Source: Clostridia bacterium
GTDB taxonomy: Bacteria > Bacillota_A > Clostridia > Oscillospirales > CAG-272
Assembly: GCA_017411885.1 (NCBI GenBank)
Contig: JAFQPF010000076.1
Coordinates: 1-11,497, forward strand
Length of the DNA stretch: 11,497 bases
Reading direction: 5' to 3'
The notes under the pieces were generated by a model. That model saw nothing but the letters and a program-made list of their open reading frames with translations. It ran no database searches and had not been told where the DNA came from. A program made the translations under genes and the position numbers. How positions within the stretch are numbered: the first letter of the stretch is position 1; each line of letters opens with the position of its first letter. Shown in pieces: positions 1-6,334 of this stretch.

Positions 1-42
1 ATATTTTTCAACGTTATAAACCGGAACGATTACCGAGATCAC
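1..42 (-). CDS. Glycosyltransferase family 2, N-terminal fragment (cut by window edge)
   Basis: Only 14 codons are present. Read from a GTG at 42-40 they give VISVIVPVYNVEKY, which is the standard opening beta strand of GT2 (GT-A fold) glycosyltransferases. A GGAGG ribosome-binding site lies 7 bases before the GTG. The GTG overlaps the stop of the upstream glycosyltransferase as GTGA, so translation is probably coupled. The gene continues beyond the left edge, so its acceptor and product cannot be read. By context it adds a later sugar to the lipid-linked glycan made by this operon. Confidence 0.82.
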   Translation of the reverse strand, partial: MISVIVPVYNVEKY

Positions 43-1238
43 TTTATTGCCTCCAATATCGCCTCACAGCATTTGTCTGCTGTATAATTTTCTTCAAGAT
101 ATTTTCTTGCACGCGTACCGAATTCGCTCGCCTTTTCTTTTGTAATGTGATCTAAAACCTTTGTGAAATTTTCCGCGTTATCGCTTTCACACCACCAGCC
201 GAAGCCGTTTTCTTCTGCGATCTTTCCCATATCCGTGGCAGTATCTGAGCAAATTACAGTCGGCAGCGAATTTTCCATATACGAAAGCAATCTTGACGGA
301 AAATTCGGAATCGTAAATCTGTGACTGAGAAATACAAGACCTGCGTCGCAACCTTTAACAAGTGCATCGTACTCGGGCTTAGGCAAAAAGCTTATAAGCT
401 TTACATTAGCCGGCGCAGCCTGGTTTACATAATCATCAAGAAGATTATAATCTCCGCCGCTTCCGCAAATTATAAAATATCTGTCCCTTTTATTTTCATT
501 AGCCTTAAGACATTCTATCAAAAACGGTATATCCTGCGGCTTGCCGAGGTTTCCGCCATACAAATACACAACCGTATCTTCATCAAGTCCGAGATCCTGT
601 TTCAACTGCTTCTTGTATTGGGTATTATCCTCTGCTTTACACGGTATCACCGCGTTGTAACACAGACCAACCTTAGAGCGATCTATCATAGGATTGTTTT
701 CAAGCACATATTCCACGTTTGCCTGCGACATACATCCTATCTTATCCGATATTTTATAAAGCTTCTTTTCCTTCGCCCTAAAATAAGCATATATGGGATT
801 ATTCTTTCCGAACATACCCAGATCAACCGCATTCTGAGGAAAAATATCCTTAAGCATAAGATATGTTTTTGCCTTGAATATCCTTTTCAGCTTTTTTACC
901 GGTCCCGAAAGCGTTATAGGGGGTGTTGAATAGAGAATCAGTCCAAAATCAATATCTCCAAGGTGCTTTTTTATTGCATCATAATAGAGGTGGCTTAAGG
1001 TCACTGTTGATATGCCCTTTTCAATGAGCGAAACATTACTTGTGTTTCCAATTCTGACCTTAAGTATCGAATGATCTGCGTAATCAACAAGCTCTGTAGC
1101 CTCGCCCGTCTTTTTCTCGCGGGGAGTAACTATGTATGGTCTGTGCCCCTTGGAAATAAACTCAAGCATAAGATCCGAGTAGATGTTATGCATATTTATA
1201 CCCGTAAAGGTGTTCATTGTCAGGAACAGTACATTCAT
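39..1238 (-). CDS. WbuB-like GT4 glycosyltransferase
   Basis: About 399 residues with a GT-B fold: an N-terminal acceptor-binding half and a C-terminal nucleotide-sugar half. The N-terminus MNVLFLTMNTFTGINMHNI is typical of a GT4 opening strand. The C-terminal half begins at YGGNLGKPQDIPFL (about residue 227) and contains FTIPNFPSRLLSYME (about 308-322), both characteristic of the WbuB-type GT4 subfamily that transfers amino-sugars in O-antigen and capsule synthesis. The ATG at 1238 is preferred because it gives the family-like start. An in-frame GTG at 1256 would overlap the upstream stop as GTGA and add six residues. Neither start has a strong ribosome-binding site. No signal peptide is seen, so it is cytoplasmic and probably acts at the membrane face on an undecaprenyl-linked acceptor. 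The donor sugar is not readable. Confidence 0.88.
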   Translation of the reverse strand: MNVLFLTMNTFTGINMHNIYSDLMLEFISKGHRPYIVTPREKKTGEATELVDYADHSILKVRIGNTSNVSLIEKGISTVTLSHLYYDAIKKHLGDIDFGLILYSTPPITLSGPVKKLKRIFKAKTYLMLKDIFPQNAVDLGMFGKNNPIYAYFRAKEKKLYKISDKIGCMSQANVEYVLENNPMIDRSKVGLCYNAVIPCKAEDNTQYKKQLKQDLGLDEDTVVYLYGGNLGKPQDIPFLIECLKANENKRDRYFIICGSGGDYNLLDDYVNQAAPANVKLISFLPKPEYDALVKGCDAGLVFLSHRFTIPNFPSRLLSYMENSLPTVICSDTATDMGKIAEENGFGWWCESDNAENFTKVLDHITKEKASEFGTRARKYLEENYTADKCCEAILEAIK

Positions 1239-1252
1239 ATCATATCTCTGTT

Positions 1253-2239
1253 TCACGCCCGGTAAAGCGGGAAAAATCTACTTTCTTTATCAAATTCACT
1301 ATCTTCTTTTGCTCTGCATTCAACGAAATAATCGTAAGCGGCTTTATCAAATATTCCGCTTCCGATATAGAACGGTACATCGTCTGCTTTTGTGAAGCTT
1401 CGCTTGTATCTGTATATGCCGTCCTCCTTCTGATATCCGCCGCCAAGTATAAATTTACTTCTTCCTGTTTCAGAACACCATTTTATCACCGCATCCTTCA
1501 ACAGATCGTTGGGGCGAAGCGAATAATAGTCATCAAAGGTTCCGCCCAGAAATGAGTATGCATAATTATCCGAGCAAAGCACAAGCTCGGTCGCGATTAT
1601 CTTACCCTCATATTCAACGTGAAAATATACGTAATTTTCCGGCAGATACTTTGCTATATCCTCAAAATATTCCTTTGGGAAATAATAATAGTCCTGCGCA
1701 TTATTTCTGTCCATTGTCGATTTGTATATTGCAAGGAAATCATCAAGGTGCGCAGTACCGTTTTCGATTATCACGGAAAGTCCGTTGCTTTGGGCCTTCT
1801 TAACATTTTTTCTTACCTTATGCTCATACTGCATCCATATATCTTCATATGGCACTGTCGTATCAACGATAACATTGTCAAGCACACAAAAGGCGTTTCC
1901 ATAATACTTTTCTCTGAAATCAACATTATCAAAAAGATGGAACCTAATAAACTCGCAAACAATATTATTCTCAATACAATATTTTGAAAATGCCGCTTTG
2001 TATTCATCTATCAGGCCATCAATATCATTACATTCGAGTATAATCGGACCGCCGTAGCCATATGGTGTTACGGCATCGTAGTAGGTTTTTCCGTCGATCT
2101 TCCACTTTATCGGTCGAAGTATAAAGGTATTATTTATGTTTCCGTGCGTACATTCAAAAAAGAACGTTTCGCTCTTTCCCTCGCTCTTTTCATATATCTT
2201 CGCGTAGCTCGGATCAAAATAGAGATCAATCTTTTTCAT
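1253..2239 (-). CDS. FemAB-like GNAT-fold acyltransferase
   Basis: A 328-residue protein of the FemAB/Acetyltransf_6 type. Visible markers are TPYGYGGP (about 59-66), the basic stretch HKVRKNVKKAQSNG (about 140-153) and the C-terminal LGGGYQKEDGIYRYKRSF (about 265-282), where FemAB-like proteins carry a conserved GGG...K..F block. Relatives transfer an acyl or aminoacyl group to an amine on a sugar, peptide or lipid-linked precursor. I infer acylation of an amino group installed by the aminotransferase encoded just upstream. The ATG at 2239 is chosen because AAAGGA lies 9 bases before it. The longer reading frame begins with a TTG at 2278 inside the upstream gene. The gene follows the aminotransferase by 19 bases. 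A peptidoglycan-bridge role is an alternative but less likely inside a glycan operon. Confidence 0.8.
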   Translation of the reverse strand: MKKIDLYFDPSYAKIYEKSEGKSETFFFECTHGNINNTFILRPIKWKIDGKTYYDAVTPYGYGGPIILECNDIDGLIDEYKAAFSKYCIENNIVCEFIRFHLFDNVDFREKYYGNAFCVLDNVIVDTTVPYEDIWMQYEHKVRKNVKKAQSNGLSVIIENGTAHLDDFLAIYKSTMDRNNAQDYYYFPKEYFEDIAKYLPENYVYFHVEYEGKIIATELVLCSDNYAYSFLGGTFDDYYSLRPNDLLKDAVIKWCSETGRSKFILGGGYQKEDGIYRYKRSFTKADDVPFYIGSGIFDKAAYDYFVECRAKEDSEFDKESRFFPLYRA

Positions 2240-2258
2240 ATAACCGATTCCTTTATCG

Positions 2259-3338
2259 TTAATCGTTGTTACTGACAAATTGTTTAATTACGTCAATAAT
2301 CCTCGTCATATCTGAAATTGAGTACCTTTGGTCGCATACACATGATAGTGTGGTCTCGTATATGTTTCCGACAGCCTTGTACTCTCTGTGTAATTCAGAA
2401 ACCGGCCAATGCACCGGCAAATAGATCCGATTGTCTATCAGATGCCTTCGCAAAGCATCTCTTTTCCCATCTGTTACCTCAAGCGGAACAAACAACGGAC
2501 TATCATTTTCAGATATATGGGTATAGACCGCCCTCAGATATTTACAATCCATACCGTTTATCATTTTTGTAAGATACTCTGCATTTTCACGTCTTGCATT
2601 TTTAAGAAAATCAACGTCTGTTCCATTCAATGCTTCGAATGAACGCTTGTCCGGCTTATATCTTTTGTAGTTTTTTTCAAGCATTTCCTCGGCACAGGCA
2701 AAATCCCTTAAAAACAGATCCTTGTCTGCTTTTTCATCTCCACAAACGTAGTCCTTCTTTCTGTCAAACGAAGCATTACGCAAATCGGTATAAGCATCAA
2801 ATTCCGAGAGCATGAGGAAGTTATCCCATTCTCCCCTCTTAGCGCAAAACGCGGCGTTTATGTTCGTCCATTTCCTGAAGCTTGCAAACACATAATCGTA
2901 ATTGGAGTTGTCATAACCCCTGCAAAACAGAGAGTGAGTAGCATCGTATATTACACTCTTTCCGCGAGCCTTGAATTCTGATGCAAGCTGATGAGTGCGG
3001 TTATTGATATAACCAAAATAGTCGATCAGATAAACGATATCACACGGATGGTCAATATCAATATCTGATACAATTCCGTCACTTCCGAAGCTGACTTCAT
3101 AAAACTGCACGCTTATGTTGTGTACTAAAAACGGTTCGATCATAGTGTGACAGCAATACGACGGTAAATATGCGCTTGTAACCGTTTTGGTGTTAACTAT
3201 ATCATCCAGAATAATGTCAAGTGCCGTTCTGCCCGAAAGCACATAGTGTGAGTCATACCCGTCAGGAACCACCGACGATAAGCCATTGCCGTTTAATGGG
3301 GTACAGTCTGTCCAGAATTCACTCCCGATCTCTCTCAT
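2259..3338 (-). CDS. Divergent DegT-like PLP-dependent aminotransferase
   Basis: A 359-residue fold-type I PLP enzyme. LSGRTAL (34-40) fits the phosphate-binding turn, YDATHSL (131-137) supplies the Asp that pairs with the PLP ring nitrogen, and FASFRKW (151-157) supplies the likely Schiff-base lysine, K156. It differs from classical sugar aminotransferases: the lysine motif is SFRKWTNINAAF, without the usual glycine-rich stretch after it, and the protein is somewhat short. Its substrate could be a nucleotide sugar or a small keto acid, and the sequence does not decide this. ATGA overlap with the upstream GNAT stop (3335-3338) indicates translational coupling. An AAGGA lies 12 bases before the ATG, rather far. 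It sits immediately before the FemAB-like gene, suggesting one makes the amine and the other acylates it or uses its product. Confidence 0.82.
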   Translation of the reverse strand: MREIGSEFWTDCTPLNGNGLSSVVPDGYDSHYVLSGRTALDIILDDIVNTKTVTSAYLPSYCCHTMIEPFLVHNISVQFYEVSFGSDGIVSDIDIDHPCDIVYLIDYFGYINNRTHQLASEFKARGKSVIYDATHSLFCRGYDNSNYDYVFASFRKWTNINAAFCAKRGEWDNFLMLSEFDAYTDLRNASFDRKKDYVCGDEKADKDLFLRDFACAEEMLEKNYKRYKPDKRSFEALNGTDVDFLKNARRENAEYLTKMINGMDCKYLRAVYTHISENDSPLFVPLEVTDGKRDALRRHLIDNRIYLPVHWPVSELHREYKAVGNIYETTLSCVCDQRYSISDMTRIIDVIKQFVSNND

Positions 3339-3868
3339 TTGGAAAGATCTTCCTTCACAAGCGAATACGCAACAAGGCTTCTGAACTCTCCTGCCTTGTA
3401 TACACGATCGCGGAGCAGCCCGTCCTTCTTAAAGCCGCATTTTTCAAACAGCTTTTGTGAAATAGAATTATATTCCAAAACCTCTGCGTACAAACAGTTA
3501 AGCCTTAATTCGTTGAATGCGTAAGAAGCTATAGTCTTAAGCGCATCCGTACCGTAGCCCTTACCGCGGATATCTCCGCGCGCCAACTTGAGATGCACCT
3601 GTGCTATGGCGTTTTTCATATCAATATCGCTGAGTATTATTGTGCCTATACCAACAGACGGTGTATTTTTATCCGCAATAATACATCTCAGCACATCGCT
3701 TCTTCCCATCTGGGAACGTATCCATTGAGTCTGCTGTTCACTTGATACGGGGAAAGAGCTTCCGCCAAGCATCCTTTCTGTTTCGGGATCGTTTATTATG
3801 TCTAAAAGAAGCTCCGCATCTGTCGCTTCTATTGCACGCAGTATTGTTTTCTCACCGTAAATATTCAT
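3335..3868 (-). CDS. GNAT family N-acetyltransferase (RimJ/RimL or PseH-like)
   Basis: A 177-residue single-domain GNAT (Acetyltransf_3 type). The acetyl-CoA pyrophosphate loop is seen at RGDIRGKGYGTDAL (97-110), and the C-terminal NSISQKLFEKCGF block (134-146) is the usual motif B end. It resembles both ribosomal-protein acetyltransferases and the PseH-type enzymes that acetylate the 4-amino group of UDP-dideoxy-amino-sugars. The position between a PglC-like transferase and a sugar aminotransferase favours a nucleotide-sugar or lipid-linked amino-sugar substrate. In Campylobacter bacillosamine synthesis this step is done by PglD, a left-handed beta-helix protein, so here a different fold may do the same job. 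AGGA lies about 10 bases before the ATG, and the ATG overlaps the upstream stop by 4 bases. Confidence 0.88.
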   Translation of the reverse strand: MNIYGEKTILRAIEATDAELLLDIINDPETERMLGGSSFPVSSEQQTQWIRSQMGRSDVLRCIIADKNTPSVGIGTIILSDIDMKNAIAQVHLKLARGDIRGKGYGTDALKTIASYAFNELRLNCLYAEVLEYNSISQKLFEKCGFKKDGLLRDRVYKAGEFRSLVAYSLVKEDLSK

Positions 3869-4503
3869 TGATTGACTTTCCTTTCATCAAGCTGTCGTTG
3901 ACGGTAAACATTAAAATCTATGGGACTGTCTACTCCTCGGGTACCTATACCCGAGCGTTTGAAAACTGCTATAACTGTTGCTATGATTATGTACACATCA
4001 CCGAAAAACGTGATGTTTTCCGTATACTTCACGTCATAAGAAAATCTTTCTTCCCATGTGGTTGCATTTCTGCCGTTGATCTGCGCAAGCCCCGAAAGAC
4101 CGGGAAGAACGCTATGGCGTTTCTTTTCTGTTTCGTTATAATACGGGAGATACTGCACCGCAAGCGGTCTTGGGCCGACGATCGACATATCGCCCTTTAA
4201 GATATTGATAAGCTCCGGAAGCTCATCAAGCGACGTGCTTCTCAAAAGCTTACCGTATTTTGTCAGCCGCTTTTCATCCGGCAAAAGCTCTCCGTTTTCA
4301 TCCTTTTCACAGGTCATTGTACGGAATTTTATAAGCTTGAATATTTTTTCGTCCTTGCCGGGACGTTGCTGTGTGAAAAAGGGATTACCCTTCATCACGA
4401 TCGCGCCGATAACCGTAAGCAATAATAGTACCGGCGAAAGCACGGTCAGCGCCAACAGCGACAGGACAAAATCCATCGGACGCTTGAAATATTTTCTATA
4501 CAT
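3865..4503 (-). CDS. PglC-like monotopic undecaprenyl-phosphate phosphoglycosyltransferase
   Basis: A 212-residue Bac_transf (small polyprenyl phosphoglycosyltransferase) protein. It moves a phospho-sugar from a UDP-sugar to undecaprenyl phosphate, the first membrane step of glycan assembly. The N-terminal hydrophobic segment (about 11-37) contains a Ser-Pro at 23-24, matching the re-entrant helix kink of Campylobacter PglC. KFRTM (59-63) is conserved, and the catalytic dyad D93-E94 within SLDELPELINILKGD is also at PglC numbering. It continues with SIVGPRPL and PGLSGLAQINGRN. This agreement supports the ATG at 4503, which has GGGGG 6 bases before it and shares one base with the upstream stop (TGATG). 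An in-frame GTG at 4506 is the alternative. At this length it lacks the extra transmembrane region of WbaP-type enzymes. The likely substrate is a UDP-amino- or di-N-acetylamino-sugar. Confidence 0.95.
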   Translation of the reverse strand: MYRKYFKRPMDFVLSLLALTVLSPVLLLLTVIGAIVMKGNPFFTQQRPGKDEKIFKLIKFRTMTCEKDENGELLPDEKRLTKYGKLLRSTSLDELPELINILKGDMSIVGPRPLAVQYLPYYNETEKKRHSVLPGLSGLAQINGRNATTWEERFSYDVKYTENITFFGDVYIIIATVIAVFKRSGIGTRGVDSPIDFNVYRQRQLDERKVNQ

Positions 4504-5642
4504 CACTTACCCCCGAAGCAGGCTCTTATTGCCTCGATCACGTATTCCTGCTCTTCTTTGGTCATCTTTATATCGCTCGGCAGGCAAAGTCCACGCGCGA
4601 ATATATCCTCATTCACCGCGCATCCGCTTACCTTAACAAAGTCATTATCCTTAAACACCGGCTGCATATGCATCGGCTTCCATATCGGTCTTGTTTCGAT
4701 ATTCATTTCGGCAAGCTTTTCCATCACGCTTATCGGATCGATCTTCACGCCTTTATCCACGAGCATACAAGAGAGCCAGAAATTCGGCTTTGTATCCTCA
4801 AGGTACGGGTTCATGCTGACAGGCAGTCCCTTAAGTCCGCTCTCGTATCTGCGGTATATTTTCTCCTTAAGGTCACGATGCTCATCAAGATGCATAAGCT
4901 GTCCGCGTCCGATACCTGCAACTACGTTTGACATACGGTAGTTATACCCTATCTCCTCGTGCTGGTACCACGGTGCCTTTTCACGGGCCTGTGTTGCCCA
5001 GAAAAACGCCTTATCCCGTGCCTGCTTATTATCGGTCAGGAGCATTCCTCCGCCCGAGGTGGTAATTATCTTATTTCCGTTAAAGCTGAGTGCGCAGTAT
5101 TTACCAAACGTACCGCAGCTTTTGTTCTTGTATGTAGCCGAGAGTGCTTCCGCTGCATCCTCGATAAGCACGGCGTTATGCTCACGGCATATTTCGATGA
5201 TCTCATCCATCTTCGACGGAGTACCGTAAAGGTGAGCGAGCATTACGACCTTAGCCTGAGGATATTTTCCAAACGCTGCCTTGAGTGCCGCAGGATCCAT
5301 ATTCCAGCTTTCGTATTCCGAATCGATAAATACAGGCACGCCGCCCTCGTACACGATCGGATTTACGGTCGCCGCAAAGGTCATATCCGAGCAAAGGACA
5401 ATATCCCCTCTTTTGACACCCGCAAGCTTGATTGCAAGATGAAGTGCCGCAGTTCCCGAGCAAAGTGCTAAAGAATGATACGGCACGCTTGAGTTATTGC
5501 TCAAATATCTGTCCATTTCCTCTTCAAAGCCATCGCAATTGAACCCAAGCGGTGCGATCCAATTTTTTTCGAATGCTTCCTTGACAAATTCCATCTCTTC
5601 GGCATGCATTGTCGGAGTGGAAAGTGATATTTTTCTGTTCAT
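4503..5642 (-). CDS. PglE-like DegT/DnrJ/EryC1/StrS sugar aminotransferase
   Basis: A 379-residue PLP aminotransferase of the family that aminates nucleotide 4-keto sugars. CSGTAALHLA (61-70) is the PLP phosphate loop and EDAAEA (161-166) gives the ring-nitrogen Asp. SFNGNKIITTSGGGML (187-202) contains the Schiff-base lysine K191 in the GNK context of PglE/LegC-type enzymes. It is the first gene of the operon and directly precedes the PglC-like gene, the pairing seen in bacillosamine-type pathways. No 4,6-dehydratase is in the window, so that step must be encoded elsewhere. The ATG at 5642 is chosen over the ATG at 5675: it gives the family-typical N-terminus MNRKISLSTPTMHAEE and has GGGAG about 11 bases upstream, while the 5675 ATG has no properly spaced ribosome-binding site. 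Confidence 0.92.
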   Translation of the reverse strand: MNRKISLSTPTMHAEEMEFVKEAFEKNWIAPLGFNCDGFEEEMDRYLSNNSSVPYHSLALCSGTAALHLAIKLAGVKRGDIVLCSDMTFAATVNPIVYEGGVPVFIDSEYESWNMDPAALKAAFGKYPQAKVVMLAHLYGTPSKMDEIIEICREHNAVLIEDAAEALSATYKNKSCGTFGKYCALSFNGNKIITTSGGGMLLTDNKQARDKAFFWATQAREKAPWYQHEEIGYNYRMSNVVAGIGRGQLMHLDEHRDLKEKIYRRYESGLKGLPVSMNPYLEDTKPNFWLSCMLVDKGVKIDPISVMEKLAEMNIETRPIWKPMHMQPVFKDNDFVKVSGCAVNEDIFARGLCLPSDIKMTKEEQEYVIEAIRACFGGK

Positions 5643-5731
5643 TTCAAGAAACTCTCCCGCAGGGTATGTTTTCATAATTTCCGGGCGATTCTACTTTACA
5701 ACCGATAACAGTGTTCAAATTCCCACATTAA
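5643..5731 (-). other. 5' leader of the glycan operon
   Basis: About 80-90 untranslated bases between the predicted transcription start (roughly 5725) and the first ATG at 5642. I see no clear terminator-antiterminator pair or riboswitch fold. The second in-frame ATG at 5675 lies in this leader. Confidence 0.45.
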
Positions 5732-5760
5732 ATAATATCATATTATTGTAAATATGTCAA
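5732..5760 (-). promoter_or_regulatory. Sigma-A promoter of the glycan operon
   Basis: On the minus strand TTGACA (5760-5755), a 17-base spacer and TATTAT (5737-5732). The bases TGA directly before the -10 make it an extended -10 element. The -35 is perfect and the -10 differs from consensus at one base. It is the only strong promoter seen for the seven-gene set. Confidence 0.85.
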
Positions 5761-5772
5761 TAAACATTAGTT

Positions 5773-5785
5773 TTTAACTGTTAAA
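5773..5785. promoter_or_regulatory. Inverted repeat TTTAAC-T-GTTAAA upstream of the glycan promoter
   Basis: A perfect 6-base inverted repeat around one central base, 13 bases upstream of the minus-strand -35. The position suits an activator or repressor operator. Nothing in the window identifies the binding protein, and such AT-rich palindromes can arise by chance. Confidence 0.3.
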
Positions 5786-5800
5786 CTATTTACACTATAC

Positions 5801-5835
5801 ACAAAAAATATGCTCTTTTGGCGTCAAAAAAGCTT
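5801..5835. repeat. Intergenic motif, copy 1
   Basis: ACAAAAAATA, then TGCTCTTTTGGCG, T, CAAAAAAGCTT. A near-identical copy lies at 7952-7983. The centre TTTTG-GCGT-CAAAA can fold as a short hairpin; read on the minus strand it is followed by six T. It sits in the middle of a divergent intergenic region. Confidence 0.55.
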
Positions 5836-5856
5836 TCTGCCAACGCAAAAAAATGA

Positions 5857-5866
5857 CAAGTACTTG
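5857..5866. promoter_or_regulatory. Palindrome CAAGTACTTG overlapping the dtxR-family promoter
   Basis: A perfect 10-base palindrome whose last three bases are the first three of the -35 hexamer at 5864-5869. A dimeric repressor bound here would block RNA polymerase, so it is a candidate operator, perhaps for the encoded regulator itself. It does not match the known DtxR or MntR box that I can recall. Confidence 0.35.
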
Positions 5867-5892
5867 AAATTTTAACAATTATGTGCTATGCT
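5864..5892 (+). promoter_or_regulatory. Promoter of the DtxR-family gene
   Basis: TTGAAA (5864-5869), 17-base spacer, TATGCT (5887-5892), with TGC just before the -10 as an extended element. The expected start is near 5899, leaving a leader of about 23 bases that carries AAGGGAG (5907-5913). Confidence 0.7.
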
Positions 5893-5921
5893 TATAAAAA
5901 ACGAAGAAGGGAGCGTGGATT

Positions 5922-6290
5922 ATGTATTTGCAGGAATCGGGTGAAATGTATCTTGAAACGATTTTTATTTTGTCTAAAAAAAGCTCTGCGGTACGTGCCA
6001 TAGATGTCGGCGAATACATGGGCTACTCCAAGCCGAGTGTCAGCCGCGCGATCGGATTACTCAAGTCAGGCGAATACGTATGCGTGGACGCAGACGGCTA
6101 CATCTCCCTCACCCAGGCGGGGCTCGAGGTTGCCGAAAAGATGTACGAGCGACACACGATGCTGACAAGCTTCCTTATGAGTCTCGGAGTTGACGAGCAG
6201 ACCGCCACAGAGGACGCCTGCAGGATCGAGCATCACATCAGCGATGACTCCTTTGACGCGATAAAACGCCATTTTGAAGGCGCAAAATAA
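5922..6290 (+). CDS. DtxR/MntR-family metal-dependent transcriptional regulator
   Basis: A 122-residue protein: an N-terminal winged helix (about 1-65, recognition region YSKPSVSRAIGLLKSG) and a dimerization/metal domain (about 66-122). It has no C-terminal SH3-like domain, so it has the short MntR-type architecture. Aligned by eye, the ligand positions are mixed. Met9 in GEMYLETIF occupies the place of DtxR Met10 (Asp8 in B. subtilis MntR), Glu12 matches MntR Glu11, and His78 matches MntR His77. In ACRIEHHIS, Cys100 sits where DtxR has Cys102 (MntR Glu99), followed by Glu103 and His104. It would bind DNA as a dimer when loaded with Fe(II) or Mn(II). AAGGGAG 8 bases upstream fixes the ATG. 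It is a single-gene unit, divergent from the glycan operon and convergent with tyrS. No transporter gene is adjacent, so targets are unknown. Confidence 0.92.
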   Translation: MYLQESGEMYLETIFILSKKSSAVRAIDVGEYMGYSKPSVSRAIGLLKSGEYVCVDADGYISLTQAGLEVAEKMYERHTMLTSFLMSLGVDEQTATEDACRIEHHISDDSFDAIKRHFEGAK

Positions 6291-6296
6291 AACAAA

Positions 6297-6334
6297 ATCA
6301 GCCGGCTGTGAGCTTCACAGCCGGCTTGATTTTT
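6297..6334. terminator. Bidirectional terminator between the dtxR-family gene and tyrS
   Basis: GCCGGCTGTGA (6301-6311), loop GCT, TCACAGCCGGC (6315-6325): an 11-bp perfect stem, extended by AATCA/TTGATT with a one-base bulge. The plus strand ends in TTTTT (6330-6334), and the minus strand continues with TTTTGTTTTATTTT. It serves both convergent genes; the tyrS stop codon lies in its T-run. Confidence 0.93.

Noticed and set aside
321..929. Plus-strand open frame of about 200 codons opposite the GT4 gene
   Set aside because: It lies entirely opposite a well-supported glycosyltransferase, resembles no known family and has no suitable promoter or ribosome-binding site.
2240..2278. TTG start at 2278 for the FemAB-like gene
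   Set aside because: It lies inside the upstream coding region, while the ATG at 2239 has AAAGGA at good spacing.
4959..5471. Plus-strand open frame of about 170 codons opposite the PglE-like gene
   Set aside because: It is a shadow of a conserved aminotransferase; the composition looks like reverse-strand translation and there is no ribosome-binding site.
5643..5921. Invertible promoter switch for the glycan operon
   Set aside because: I looked for inverted repeats flanking the promoter and found only short local palindromes, with no recombinase gene in the window.
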